64,000 bases of DNA from Streptomyces fragilis (GCF_003112515.1 NZ_BEVZ01000002.1:558001-622000); one strand, 5' to 3'; counted from the first letter of the stretch, positions 54,216 through 62,834 are shown. The notes: generated from the letters alone by a model not told the origin. A program made the numbers and translations.

Positions 54216-54926
54216 ATGGGCTGGCACCACGCACCGCTGATCGGCTTCGACCTGGAGACCACCGGCACCGACCCGCACGAGGCCCGCATCGTCACCGCCG
54301 CCGTGCTCGAGGTCAGGGAGGGCGAGGTCGCCGGGCGCCGGGAATGGCTGGCCGATCCCGGCATGGAGATCCCCGCCGAGGCGGTCGCCGTCCACGGCAT
54401 CACCAACGAGCGGGTCACGGCCTCGGGCCTGCCCGCCGACCGGGTGGCCGACGAGGTGGCGGGCGTGCTCACCGGCTACTGGCAGTCCGGCATACCCGTG
54501 GTCGTCTACAACGCCGCGTTCGACCTCACGCTCCTGTCCGCCGAGCTGCGCCGCCACGGCCTGCCCTCGCTGCGCGAGCGGATGGGCGGCCAGGACCCCG
54601 CGCCGGTGATCGACCCGTACACCGTCGACCGGGAGGTCGACCGCTACCGCCGGGGCAAGCGGACCCTGGAGGCGGTCTGCGCCGAGTACGGCGTCCCGCT
54701 GGACGGCGCCCACGACGCCTCCGCCGACGCCCTGGCCGCGGCCCGGCTGGCCCGCGCGATAGCCGAGCGCCACGCCAAGGTGGCCGGCCTGGGCGTGGCC
54801 GAACTGCACCGGCTGCAGATCGGATGGCGGGCCGAGTGGGCGGCCGGCCTGCAGGACTTCCTGCGTTCCAAGGGGGAGGCGGAAGCGGTGGTCGACGGGG
54901 CGTGGCCGCTGCGGGAGGCGGCGTGA
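54216..54926 (+). CDS. DEDDh 3'-5' exonuclease (DnaQ-like)
   Basis: The 236-residue nuclease has the ExoI motif IGFDLETTGTD (D and E metal ligands), ExoII around VVVYNAAFDLTLLSAELRRH and the ExoIII histidine/aspartate pair in DGAHDASADALAAARLARAI. It degrades single-stranded DNA or acts in proofreading or repair, as a stand-alone relative of the polymerase III epsilon subunit. ATG 54216 follows GAGAAGGGGGCC. It overlaps the next gene by four bases, so the two are co-translated, and that partner may modulate or use the exonuclease. Confidence 0.93.
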   Translation: MGWHHAPLIGFDLETTGTDPHEARIVTAAVLEVREGEVAGRREWLADPGMEIPAEAVAVHGITNERVTASGLPADRVADEVAGVLTGYWQSGIPVVVYNAAFDLTLLSAELRRHGLPSLRERMGGQDPAPVIDPYTVDREVDRYRRGKRTLEAVCAEYGVPLDGAHDASADALAAARLARAIAERHAKVAGLGVAELHRLQIGWRAEWAAGLQDFLRSKGEAEAVVDGAWPLREAA

Positions 54927-55567
54927 GGGCCGCCGCGGTGGAGGACGCCGCGGTGGAGGCATCCTGGGCGCGGGACTCCGAGGCGGGGGGCACCGGAGCG
55001 CGGGACACGGAGGCCGGCACCGAGGCGCGGGGCTCCGCGGGGGACACCGGAGCGCGGGGCGGGGGCCGGTTCCTGGTCTGTCACGACTACGGCATGGGAC
55101 AGCTGTGGTGGTGGGTGCGGGCGCCCTCGGCCCGGGCTGTCGTCGAAGCGGTCGCCGAGGTCGAGGTGGTCGACGACCCGGACACCGCGCGCTGCGCGCG
55201 GGGCTGGAACCTCGCGGAGGTGGGCCTGGACGACCCGCACCCCAATCCGCTGACGAGTCTGCGCCGGCAGCGCGACGAGCAGCGCTCCCGCCCCGGCTTC
55301 GGGGCGCTCGCCGGCCGCGGGCGGGTGTGGCTGCGGGAGGTCTGGGACGAGGAGGAGGGCGAACCGGTCGTGTTCTTCGTCGAGCTCGGCCCCGACGGGC
55401 GACGGCTGCGGCAGGTCGAGGTCGCCGCGGACGGCACGGGCGTGCGCACCGGGCCCAGGGACTGGTCGTTCGACCCGCCGGTGGACCTGTGGGACCCGGA
55501 CCTGGCCGCCCGCCGGGCGACCCGGCAGGAGTTCGAGGCCGCCTGGGAGCGGGCCCGCCAGGCGTGA
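54923..55567 (+). CDS. Conserved unknown protein coupled to the exonuclease
   Basis: I do not recognise a function. The 214-residue protein starts with a GTG overlapping the exonuclease stop. The first 45 residues are an imperfect repeat rich in Glu, Ala, Gly and Arg (AGGTGARDTEAGTEARGS). The globular part begins GRFLVCHDYGMGQLWWWVRA, which is rich in Trp and aromatic residues. It continues RGWNLAEVGLDDPHPNPLTS, WLREVWDEEEGEPVVFFVEL and DWSFDPPVDLWDPDLAARRA. No membrane segment is present. Translational coupling suggests a partner or regulator of the DnaQ-like nuclease. Confidence 0.78.
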   Translation: MRAAAVEDAAVEASWARDSEAGGTGARDTEAGTEARGSAGDTGARGGGRFLVCHDYGMGQLWWWVRAPSARAVVEAVAEVEVVDDPDTARCARGWNLAEVGLDDPHPNPLTSLRRQRDEQRSRPGFGALAGRGRVWLREVWDEEEGEPVVFFVELGPDGRRLRQVEVAADGTGVRTGPRDWSFDPPVDLWDPDLAARRATRQEFEAAWERARQA

Positions 55568-55607
55568 ACGGTCCCGCCGGGGTGCCGCGTCCCGCGGAGG
55601 CAGCGTC

Positions 55608-56492
55608 TCAGAAGGGGTACCACCGGACCGTCGGGTCGCCGTCGCGCAGCGACGCCACCCGGCGCCCGAACTCGGCGAGGGCCTTCGGGTTGGTGGGCGC
55701 GTGCTGGGCGACCCAGGCGCAGCTCGCGGTCTCCCGGGCGCCGCGCAGGACCGCGCAGCCCTCCCACTCGCGCACGTCCCAGGCGTACGCCGCGGTGAAG
55801 GCGTCGTACGCCTCGGCGGGCAGGCCGTAGCGGTCGTGGGAGAGGGCCATGACCACCAGGTCGTGCTCACGCAGGTCGTGGGAGAAGGTCTCCAGGTCCA
55901 TCAGGACCGGGCCGTCGGGGCCGATCAGGACGTTGCGGGGGAGTGCGTCGCCGTGGATCGTCCCCGGCGGCAGGTGCGGGGTGAGGGCGGCCGCCTCGGC
56001 GGCGAAGCCGTCCCGGCGGGCGCGGAGGTAGGCGGCGTCCGCGGGGTCGATCGCGTCGCCCGCCAGCGTCAGCCAGCGCTCGACGCCGCCGAGCAGCTCC
56101 CGGCGGGGGAGCGGGACGGGCGGGGCGGGCAGCGCGTGCACCACCCGCAGCAGTTCGGCCAGGTCGCGGGCCTCGGCCGGGCGGACCGGGTCGGGGAGGC
56201 GACGCCACAGGGTCAGCGGGTGACCGTCGACCAGCTCGGGCTCCCCGGCGGCGGCGCGCACCGCGGGGACCCCCTGCTCCTCCAGCCAGCGCGCGACGGC
56301 CACCTCGTGGCGGGCGCGGTCCAGCAGCTCCGGGGTGCGGGCGATCTTGGCGACGAGGTCGCCGACGGCGAACACGGCGTTGTCGCCCAGCGACAGCAGC
56401 GGCGCCGCTCCGGCGTCGACGCCGCGGAGTTCCGGGAGCGCCTGCGCGGCGGCGGCGGTGGCCAGGACGGCGCGGGCCGATGCCTCGTCCAT
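55608..56492 (-). CDS. Aminoglycoside phosphotransferase-family kinase
   Basis: The 294-residue kinase-like protein keeps the full APH active site: an N-lobe strand with AVGDLVAKIARTPELLDRAR, the Brenner loop IHGDALPRNVLI with catalytic Asp and Asn, and the metal-binding VLMDLETFSHDLREHDLVVM. Small-molecule or protein-substrate kinases of this type include hydroxyl-antibiotic, fructosamine and homoserine kinases. Its own substrate is unknown. It contrasts with the degenerate paralogue at 43940-44908. ATG 56492 was chosen at the start of the domain. A 550-bp tandem repeat lies upstream. Confidence 0.88.
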   Translation of the reverse strand: MDEASARAVLATAAAAQALPELRGVDAGAAPLLSLGDNAVFAVGDLVAKIARTPELLDRARHEVAVARWLEEQGVPAVRAAAGEPELVDGHPLTLWRRLPDPVRPAEARDLAELLRVVHALPAPPVPLPRRELLGGVERWLTLAGDAIDPADAAYLRARRDGFAAEAAALTPHLPPGTIHGDALPRNVLIGPDGPVLMDLETFSHDLREHDLVVMALSHDRYGLPAEAYDAFTAAYAWDVREWEGCAVLRGARETASCAWVAQHAPTNPKALAEFGRRVASLRDGDPTVRWYPF

Positions 56493-56657
56493 GAGGGTCC
56501 TTCTGACGTGCGGACTGTGCGGCCCCAGTCTCCCACCACCCCGGCGTGAGACGTCCGGCGAGTCCTCCCGGGCCGCCGCCGGCCGCCGGTGGGCCCGGCC
56601 ACCCGTGCCCGGGCGGCTCCGCACCGGGGCCCGTCGACCGCGGGCGACCACGCGTTC

Positions 56658-57207
56658 GGTGGCGCCCCGACGGGGCGACGGTCCTGCGCGCGCGGCGGGC
56701 CTGGGCCCGGGCGGTGGCCGCCACGCGGCGGCCCTGGCCGGGACGCTGGCCGCCAGGTGGTGGCCTTGGCTGAGACGCCGGCCGCTGCGCGGGGGCCGGC
56801 CGTGGCCGTGGCGGGGGCCGCCGCGCGGGGGCCCTGGCCGGGCCGCTGGTTAGCGTCCGGTGGCGCCCCGAGGGGTGGCGGTCTTGTCCGCGCTGCGGTC
56901 CCGGGCCGGGACGCTGGCCGCCAGGTGGTGGCCTTGGCTGGGACGCCGGCCGCTGCGCGGGGGCCGGCCGTGGTCGTGGCGGGGGCCGCCGGGCGGGGGC
57001 CCTGGCTGGGACGCTGGCTAGCGTCCGGTGGCGCCCCGACGGGGCGACGGTCCTGCGCGCGCGGCGGCCCCGGGCCCGGGCGGTGGCCGCCAGGCGGCGG
57101 CCCTGGCCGGGACGACGGCCGTCAGGTGGTGGCCTTGGCCGGGACACCGGCCGCCGCGCGGGGGGCCGGCCGTGGTCGTGGCGGGGGCCGCCGCGCGGGG
57201 GCGGGCG
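56658..57207. repeat. Three-copy long tandem repeat (about 170-200 bp units)
   Basis: Copies begin with GGTGGCGCCCCGA at 56658, 56859 and 57027. The first and second units span 201 and 168 bp, and the third runs about 180 bp to the protease gene. Each unit contains GCCAGGTGGTGGCCTTGG, then GCGGGGGCCGGCCGTGG and GGCGGGGGCCGCCG blocks. The second and third copies are preceded by TAGCGTCC. The array fills most of the intergenic region between the kinase gene start and the protease gene end. Open frames cross it on both strands, but none has a usable start. Confidence 0.8.
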
Positions 57208-58242
57208 TCAGATGCCCGGGATTCCGCGTGCCCGGAAGGCCGCGCGGACGGCGTCGGCCGCCTTCGCGCCGTACATCTCCTCCGCCGTGGCGACGGTCGC
57301 CCGCGCCGCGTCGCCGAATCCGGTGTCCGGGGCGAAGTCGAACTGGGCGTTCACGATGATCCGGTCGGCCGTCCGCGCGCCGAGCGCTCCGCGGATGTCG
57401 AACAGGGCGCGCGACCAGATCTGGCCGTCCGCGTGGACCTGGCCCACCCGGTCCGCGTAGGTCTTGGACCCGTCGACTCTCCGCAGGCAGTGCGGGGTCC
57501 CCGTGTAGGGGACCGAGTCCCAGTCCGCGACGCAGGCCAGGTCGGCGTCGCGGGTCCACCCGTACCGCCGCACCGCGTGGTCCCCGACGGTCACCGCGAG
57601 GTAGTCGCCGAACGCCTCGCCGATCGCGCCGGCCTCCACGGAGGTGCCGTACCCCGGCACCTGTGCGTGGTGCACCGCGTGCCCGTACTCGTGGACGATC
57701 ACCTCCGCGTCCTCGGCGTCGTCCACCCCGCCCTTGCCCAGCCGTATCTCCGCCTTCTTGTCGGTGAAATAGGAGTTGTCCGCGCCCCACTGGTTCAGCC
57801 GGACCGGCTGGACCCGGTCGTTGACACCCGGCAGTTCGCTGCCGAAGCCGAGGCCCTGCAGGTACTCCTGGGCCTCGTTGATCCAGAAGTACGCCATCAC
57901 CTGCTCGAACTCGTCGTCGTGCCGGTCGTAGCCGGCCGCCCGCGCGACCTCCGCGGCCTTGCCGGTCTCGGACCGGACGGTCACCCACCGGCCGGAGAGC
58001 GCGCCGCTGCCGTCGAGGTTGCGCAGCGTCGCCAGGGCGTATGCGGAGTCGGGGACGGCGGACGCGGCATCCTTGGCGTCCACCAGGGTCTGGTCGCCCG
58101 AGGACTGGACCGGGTTGACCATGAAGACACGCCCGGCCGGGGCGTCCTGCGCCGCGACGGCGGGTCCGGCGGTGGCCAGACCGGCCAGCGCCGCCACGGC
58201 GACGGCCGCAGCGGTGGCTCGGCGAGGAGTGTGACGGATCAT
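57208..58242 (-). CDS. Secreted HEXXH zinc metalloprotease (fungalysin/M36-like)
   Basis: The 344-residue protein has a Sec signal peptide (RHTPRRATAAAVAVAALAGL ending VAA-QDA) and a compact catalytic domain with the zinc motif VIVHEYGHAVHHAQV and a third ligand in GEAFGDYLAVTVG, the E-x-x-x-D arrangement of fungalysin-type gluzincins. Further segments are YFWINEAQEYLQGLGFG before the zinc site and HADGQIWSRALFDIRGALG after it. It lacks the large propeptide of classic M36 enzymes, so it is a minimal form. It is probably an extracellular protease. A tandem-repeat region lies just downstream. Confidence 0.88.
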   Translation of the reverse strand: MIRHTPRRATAAAVAVAALAGLATAGPAVAAQDAPAGRVFMVNPVQSSGDQTLVDAKDAASAVPDSAYALATLRNLDGSGALSGRWVTVRSETGKAAEVARAAGYDRHDDEFEQVMAYFWINEAQEYLQGLGFGSELPGVNDRVQPVRLNQWGADNSYFTDKKAEIRLGKGGVDDAEDAEVIVHEYGHAVHHAQVPGYGTSVEAGAIGEAFGDYLAVTVGDHAVRRYGWTRDADLACVADWDSVPYTGTPHCLRRVDGSKTYADRVGQVHADGQIWSRALFDIRGALGARTADRIIVNAQFDFAPDTGFGDAARATVATAEEMYGAKAADAVRAAFRARGIPGI

Positions 58243-58432
58243 GTGTGGATCCTCCGGTGTCCGTGGGTAGGGAACGGGGGGTGGGTGGCGGCGATCCTTC
58301 CCCATGCGCCAGGGTGTTGACCAGGCTCGGCCACAACTGCCGTACCATCCACGGACAACTCCTCAGGACCGGCGGTGGACACGACTCCGTTGCCGCGGAA
58401 CGGTGTTACGGCGAGGACACGGGAGGAACCCC

Positions 58433-59743
58433 ATGGCACGGGGCAGACATCGCAGGCGCAGAAGGGGTGTTGCGCTGCGTGCCCTGCTGGGTGGGACGGC
58501 GCTCGCCCTCACCGGAGCGGCGACCGTCATCAGCGTGTCGCAGGCGACCGACGACACCCCGGGCGGCCTGCAGCGACTCCCCGCCGCGGCAGGGCCGGTG
58601 CTCCGCGAGGAGGCCGTTCCGTGGCCGCGCCTCGACGCCCTCGCCGACCGGCTGGGCGGCGCCGTCCCGTTGCGCACGGTGCTGCGCGAGGCCGAGCACG
58701 AGATGCCGGCCGGGGGCGACTGCGCGGGCGAGGGAGCGCTGCCCGCGGAGCCGGAGGCGGCGCGCTCCTACTGCTGGGACAAGGCCGACGCGCTGGACGA
58801 GGACTGGACCCCGGTGTCGGTGACCGCGCCCGCCGACTCCGACCGGCGGTGGGGCGAGGACCCGGTGATCGTGTCCGCGTGGACGCGGACCGGTGACGCG
58901 GACGGGGCCGGGTCCGCGCGGGTCGCCTTCGTCGACGCCGGCGACCCCGACCGGCTCACCTACACCTGGGGGCTGCTGGCCCTGCCCACCCCGCAGGCCG
59001 CGGGCGTGCGGGACGAGGGGTACCGGCCGCTCGGCGCCGAACTGCGCGGCATGGTGTGGTACCAGGACAAGCTGCTGGCCACCGTGGGCAGGCCCGGCGG
59101 CGGCGAGACCCTGCACGTCTTCTCGCTGGACCGGGTGCACCGCGCGTCGGGCACCCGGGCGGACGACGGGAGCAGGTTCGTCCTGCCGGCCGTCGCCTCG
59201 TACCGGCTGCGCGGTGACGCGTGCTCCGAGGGGGACGACGGCTCGGCCTGTCTCGGCGCCCTCTCGGTGGACCGGTCCACCTCCCCCGACACCCTGGTCG
59301 CCGCCGAGCGGCGGGACGAGGGGCGCTCGCGGCTGTGGCGCTACAGCTTCAGCAGCTACCAGGACAGGGCAGGGCTGCTCTCCGTGGACGGCAGCGGCTT
59401 CGCGCGGCCGGTGGAGAGCTACCGGACGGAGGCCACCGGCATCCGGGGCGTGGTGGCGCACCGGCCCGAGGGCGCCGCGGAGGACCGGTGGTACCTGGCG
59501 GCCGACCCCCGGGAGGCCCAGGGCGGCCGCGGTGCGCTGTGGGCGCAGTCGGCGGGGGAGCGGACCGCGAGCGCCGCACGGTGCGGGGACTACGACCTGC
59601 CGTTCTGCTGGGCCGCGGGAGCGCGCGGGCTGGCGTACCGCTCGGGCACCGGTGAGCTCTGGGGCGTCGCCGACGCCCCGGGGGACGGGGAGCGCACCCT
59701 GTTCGCCGTGCCGCTGCGCGCGGTCGACGCCTCGCTGGAGTGA
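58433..59743 (+). CDS. Secreted or membrane-anchored protein of unknown function
   Basis: The 436-residue protein has a very basic N-tail (RGRHRRRRRGVALRALL) and one hydrophobic segment (GGTALALTGAATVISV) that is a signal peptide or anchor. The extracytoplasmic part has repeated beta-strand blocks with Trp and Tyr (VIVSAWTRTGDADGAGSARV, ELRGMVWYQDKLLATVG, SRLWRYSFSSYQD, RWYLAADPREAQGGRGALWA, YRSGTGELWGVADAPGDGER), suggesting a beta-propeller. Several cysteine pairs could form disulfides. I recognise no enzyme motif. ATG 58433 has a strong GGGAGGAACCCC site. It is divergent from the protease gene. Confidence 0.8.
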   Translation: MARGRHRRRRRGVALRALLGGTALALTGAATVISVSQATDDTPGGLQRLPAAAGPVLREEAVPWPRLDALADRLGGAVPLRTVLREAEHEMPAGGDCAGEGALPAEPEAARSYCWDKADALDEDWTPVSVTAPADSDRRWGEDPVIVSAWTRTGDADGAGSARVAFVDAGDPDRLTYTWGLLALPTPQAAGVRDEGYRPLGAELRGMVWYQDKLLATVGRPGGGETLHVFSLDRVHRASGTRADDGSRFVLPAVASYRLRGDACSEGDDGSACLGALSVDRSTSPDTLVAAERRDEGRSRLWRYSFSSYQDRAGLLSVDGSGFARPVESYRTEATGIRGVVAHRPEGAAEDRWYLAADPREAQGGRGALWAQSAGERTASAARCGDYDLPFCWAAGARGLAYRSGTGELWGVADAPGDGERTLFAVPLRAVDASLE

Positions 59744-59829
59744 CCCGGACCGCACCTGCCCGGCGGGTGGGGTGTGAGGTGACCGGCGGTTCCTCGACAG
59801 GGCACCTGCCCGGATGATTGTCTGGCCGC

Positions 59830-60420
59830 ATGAGCAGCACCTCCGCCACCACGGTCACCATGGTCACCACCTGGTCCCTCGAGCAGACCTCCGCCGTCGA
59901 CCTGCGTCCCGCCGCCGTGCCGGAGGGCGACGTCCGCGTGGTCCGGGCCGAGGTGCCCTCGCCGGAGTTCAGCCGGTTCCTGTACGCCTCGGTGGGCGGC
60001 GACGTCACCTGGACCGACCGGCTCGGCTGGTCCCACGCCCGGTGGCGGGAGCACCTGGAGCGGCCCGGCGTGGAGACCTGGGTGGCGTACGACCGGGGCA
60101 CGCCCGCCGGGTACGTGGAGCTGGAGGCGCAGGACGAGGGCGTGGTGGAGATCGTGTACTTCGGCCTGCTGCCGGACTTCCGGGGCCGGCGCATCGGCGG
60201 GCACCTGCTCTCCCAGGGCGCCGCCCGGGCCTGGGACCTGGCCGACCGCCTGCCGGGGCGCACGCCGACCACGCGGGTCTGGCTGCACACCTGCAGCCTG
60301 GACGGCGAGCACGCCATGGACAACTACCTGCGCCGCGGCTTCCGCCTCTTCCGCACCGAGACCGCCGAGGAGCACGTCCCCGCCGCCCCCGGCCCCTGGC
60401 CCGGCGCCTTCCCCGCCTGA
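59830..60420 (+). CDS. GNAT-family N-acetyltransferase
   Basis: The 196-residue protein has the GNAT core: GTPAGYVELEAQDEGVVEIV (strand 4), YFGLLPDFRGRRIGGHLLSQ with the acetyl-CoA pyrophosphate loop (Q/R)xxGxG in the variant form RGRRIGGH, and NYLRRGFRLFRTE at the end. It transfers acetyl from acetyl-CoA to an amine, and the target is unknown. Two in-frame ATGs exist. I chose 59830 because a GATTGT -10-like box lies close upstream and the longer form adds only four residues. The sulfur operon follows after 500 bp. Confidence 0.87.
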   Translation: MSSTSATTVTMVTTWSLEQTSAVDLRPAAVPEGDVRVVRAEVPSPEFSRFLYASVGGDVTWTDRLGWSHARWREHLERPGVETWVAYDRGTPAGYVELEAQDEGVVEIVYFGLLPDFRGRRIGGHLLSQGAARAWDLADRLPGRTPTTRVWLHTCSLDGEHAMDNYLRRGFRLFRTETAEEHVPAAPGPWPGAFPA

Positions 60421-60734
60421 CCCCGGCGGCCCCGTCCACCCCGGCTTGCCCCACCCGCCCCTGCGGCCCCACCCACCCCGAGGGCCCCACCCGCCCTTGC
60501 GGCTCCACCCGCCCCGCGGGCCCCACCCGCCGCGCGCGGCTCCCGGCTCGCCCGGGATCTTCACCTGCCTCAGGACCTCTCCCTCCGGCGGTGTCCGCGG
60601 ACGCCGCTGAGCAGGGCGTACGCCGCTGACGTGCACTGATGTGCATGACACGCCCATATCGCATAGCGAGACGCAGATGTCCAGATCATGGACGTCAGTG
60701 GACGCTCGCCAGGACCCCGTGACACGCTTCCGCC
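60421..60734. other. 314-bp region upstream of the sulfur leader peptide
   Basis: The first 120 bp is a degenerate CCCCACCCGCC(C/T)TGCGG repeat array (about 60440-60540). The second half should hold the sulfur-operon promoter, although I found no near-consensus -35/-10 pair. A dyad TGCAC-N4-GTGCA lies at 60632-60645. No gene is supported. Confidence 0.5.
60632..60645. promoter_or_regulatory. Candidate operator of the sulfur operon
   Basis: TGCACTGATGTGCA is a dyad with 5-bp perfect arms and 4-nt spacing, 90 bp before the leader peptide. It may bind a sulfur-responsive regulator, but no consensus from memory matches it exactly. Confidence 0.35.
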
Positions 60735-60818
60735 ATGTTCGGAACTGGAATCGCCCTGGTGAGTCGACGACACGTCGACCTCGGTCGCATGTCCAGCGCC
60801 ATCTGTCCGGCCTGCTGA
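60735..60818 (+). CDS. Sulfur-assimilation leader peptide
   Basis: The 27-codon ORF opens with MFGTGIALV and continues SRRHVDLGRMSSAICPAC before TGA. Short ORFs of this kind, with SRRHVDLxR and two terminal cysteines, are commonly found upstream of sulfite-reductase operons in Streptomyces and are annotated as putative leader peptides. The two cysteine codons at the end (TGT and TGC) could sense charged cysteinyl-tRNA and control the downstream genes by translational or transcriptional attenuation. The sulfite reductase start lies 134 nt after its stop. Confidence 0.8.
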   Translation: MFGTGIALVSRRHVDLGRMSSAICPAC

Positions 60819-60951
60819 CCCGCCCTCAGCCGCCCGACACCCCCTCCCTCCCCGTACCGCGCCCGATGACGCCGCGGGACGTCTCCTTGCCCCTGCGCTG
60901 ATCCGCCCAGGTCAGAGCCGTATGCCCGTCTGTCCCGAAGGACTGTGAACC

Positions 60952-62643
60952 ATGGCAGCCACGCCCCAGAATCCCGCCGCCTCCCGCCGCAAGGTGAGCC
61001 GACACCGCGGCGAGGGTCAGTGGGCCGCCGGACACTTCACCCCGCTCAACGGGAACGAGCAGTTCAAGAAGGACGACGACGGTCTCAATGTGCGGACACG
61101 CATTGAGACGATCTACTCGAAGCGTGGATTCGACTCGATCGACCCCAACGACCTCCGGGGACGCATGCGTTGGTGGGGTCTGTACACCCAGCGCCGTCCC
61201 GGGATCGACGGCGGCAAGACCGCGGTCCTGGAGCCGGAGGAGCTGGACGACAGCTACTTCATGCTCCGCGTCCGCATCGACGGCGGCCGGCTCACCACCG
61301 AGCAGCTGCGCGTCATCGGCGAGATCTCCCAGGAGTTCGCCCGCGGCACCGCGGACATCACGGACCGGCAGAACATCCAGCTGCACTGGATCCGCATCGA
61401 GGACGTCCCCGAGATCTGGAACCGCCTGGAGGCGGTGGGCCTGTCCACCACCGAGGCCTGCGGCGACACCCCCCGCGCCTTCCTCGGCTCCCCGGTCGCC
61501 GGCATCGCCGAGGACGAGATCATCGACGGCACCCCGGCCCTGGAGGAGGCGCACCGCCGCGTCGTCGGCAACCCCGCCTACTCCAACCTGCCGCGCAAGT
61601 TCAAGACCGCGATCTCCGGCTCGCCCCTCCTGGACGTGGCGCACGAGATCAACGACGTCGCCTTCGTCGGCGTGCGCCACCCGGAGCTCGGCCCCGGCTT
61701 CGACCTCTGGGTCGGCGGCGGCCTCTCCACCAACCCCAAGCTGGGCGTCCGGCTGGGCGCCTGGGTGCCGCTGGAGGACGTGCCGGACGTCCTCGAGGGC
61801 GTCATCTCGATCTTCCGTGACTACGGCTACCGTCGGCTGCGCAACCGCGCCCGCCTGAAGTTCCTGGTCGCCGACTGGGGCCCGGAGAAGTTCCGCCAGG
61901 TGCTGCAGGACGAGTACCTCAAGCGCGAGCTGGCCGACGGCCCGGCCCCCGCCGAGCCGGTGGAGCGCTGGCGCGACCACGTCGGCGTGCACCGGCAGAA
62001 GGACGGCCGCTACTACGTCGGCTTCGCCCCGCGCGTCGGCCGCGTGGACGGCGCCACCCTCACCAAGATCGCCGACCTGGCCGCGGAACACGGCTCGGGC
62101 CGGCTGCGCACCACGGTCGAGCAGAAGATGATCGTGCTGGACGTGGCCGAGGAGCAGGTCGCCTCGCTGACCGAGGGGCTGCGCGCGCTCGACCTGATCG
62201 TCGAACCCTCCTCGTTCCGCCGCGGCACCATGGCCTGCACCGGCATCGAGTTCTGCAAGCTCGCCATCGTCGAGACCAAGGCGCGCGGCGCCGCGCTGAT
62301 CGACGAACTCGAGCGCCGCCTGCCTGAGTTCGACGAGCCGCTGACCATCAACCTCAACGGCTGCCCCAACGCCTGCGCCCGCATCCAGGTCGCCGACATC
62401 GGCCTCAAGGGCCAGCTGGTGCTCGACGAGGACGGACAGCAGGTGGAGGGCTACCAGGTCCACCTCGGCGGCGCCCTCGGCCTGGAGGCCGGGTTCGGCC
62501 GCAAGGTCCGCGGCCTGAAGGTCACCTCCGCCGAACTCCCCGACTACATCGAGCGGGTGCTGCGCCGGTACCTGGAGCAGCGCGAGAGCGGCGAGCGGTT
62601 CGCCGCCTGGACGGCCCGCGCCGCCGAGGGAGACCTGTCGTGA
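60952..62643 (+). CDS. sirA: Ferredoxin-dependent assimilatory sulfite reductase
   Basis: The 563-residue siroheme/4Fe-4S enzyme reduces sulfite to sulfide. Cluster and siroheme ligands are C429 and C435 (ACTGIEFCK) and C471 and C475 (NGCPNACA). Tyr78 in WWGLYTQR and Cys170 in TTEACGDT match the cross-linked Tyr-Cys pair of actinobacterial SirA and favour sulfite over nitrite as substrate. Two nitrite/sulfite-reductase half-domains are recognisable (YFMLRVRIDGGRLTTEQLR and YYVGFAPRVGRVDGATLTKI). ATG 60952 follows CGAAGGACTGTGAACC. It overlaps the zinc-ribbon gene and heads the sulfate-assimilation operon. Confidence 0.94.
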   Translation: MAATPQNPAASRRKVSRHRGEGQWAAGHFTPLNGNEQFKKDDDGLNVRTRIETIYSKRGFDSIDPNDLRGRMRWWGLYTQRRPGIDGGKTAVLEPEELDDSYFMLRVRIDGGRLTTEQLRVIGEISQEFARGTADITDRQNIQLHWIRIEDVPEIWNRLEAVGLSTTEACGDTPRAFLGSPVAGIAEDEIIDGTPALEEAHRRVVGNPAYSNLPRKFKTAISGSPLLDVAHEINDVAFVGVRHPELGPGFDLWVGGGLSTNPKLGVRLGAWVPLEDVPDVLEGVISIFRDYGYRRLRNRARLKFLVADWGPEKFRQVLQDEYLKRELADGPAPAEPVERWRDHVGVHRQKDGRYYVGFAPRVGRVDGATLTKIADLAAEHGSGRLRTTVEQKMIVLDVAEEQVASLTEGLRALDLIVEPSSFRRGTMACTGIEFCKLAIVETKARGAALIDELERRLPEFDEPLTINLNGCPNACARIQVADIGLKGQLVLDEDGQQVEGYQVHLGGALGLEAGFGRKVRGLKVTSAELPDYIERVLRRYLEQRESGERFAAWTARAAEGDLS

Positions 62644-62834
62644 GCGAGCGGGCGGCGCCCTTCCACTGCCCCTACTGCGGGGACGAGGACCTGCGGCCGG
62701 GCGAGGAGGGATACGGCAGTTGGGAATGCGGGGCGTGCAACCGCGCATTCCACCTGAAGTTCCTCGGGCTGCTCGCCCGCGGTTTCCAGCAGGGCACGGC
62801 CCACGACGGCGTCACGCAGCGGGAGGGTTCATGA
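62640..62834 (+). CDS. Zinc-ribbon mini-protein of the sulfur operon
   Basis: The 64-residue protein has two CxxC pairs, FHCPYCGDEDLRPG and WECGACNRAF, that should bind zinc (or possibly an Fe-S centre), followed by the helix HLKFLGLLARGFQQG. Its GTG start overlaps the sulfite reductase stop (GTGA) and its stop overlaps the cysH start (ATGA), so it is co-translated with both. Similar small ribbon proteins lie between sir and cysH in other actinobacteria. A role in electron transfer, cofactor loading or regulation is plausible but unproven. Confidence 0.85.
   Translation: MSERAAPFHCPYCGDEDLRPGEEGYGSWECGACNRAFHLKFLGLLARGFQQGTAHDGVTQREGS

Noticed and set aside
55867..57147. Long minus-strand open frame through the three-copy tandem repeat
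   Set aside because: Its repeats (ARAPARRPPPRPRPAPAQRP) reflect the DNA repeat. It lacks a start with a ribosome-binding site and runs into the real kinase gene in a different frame.
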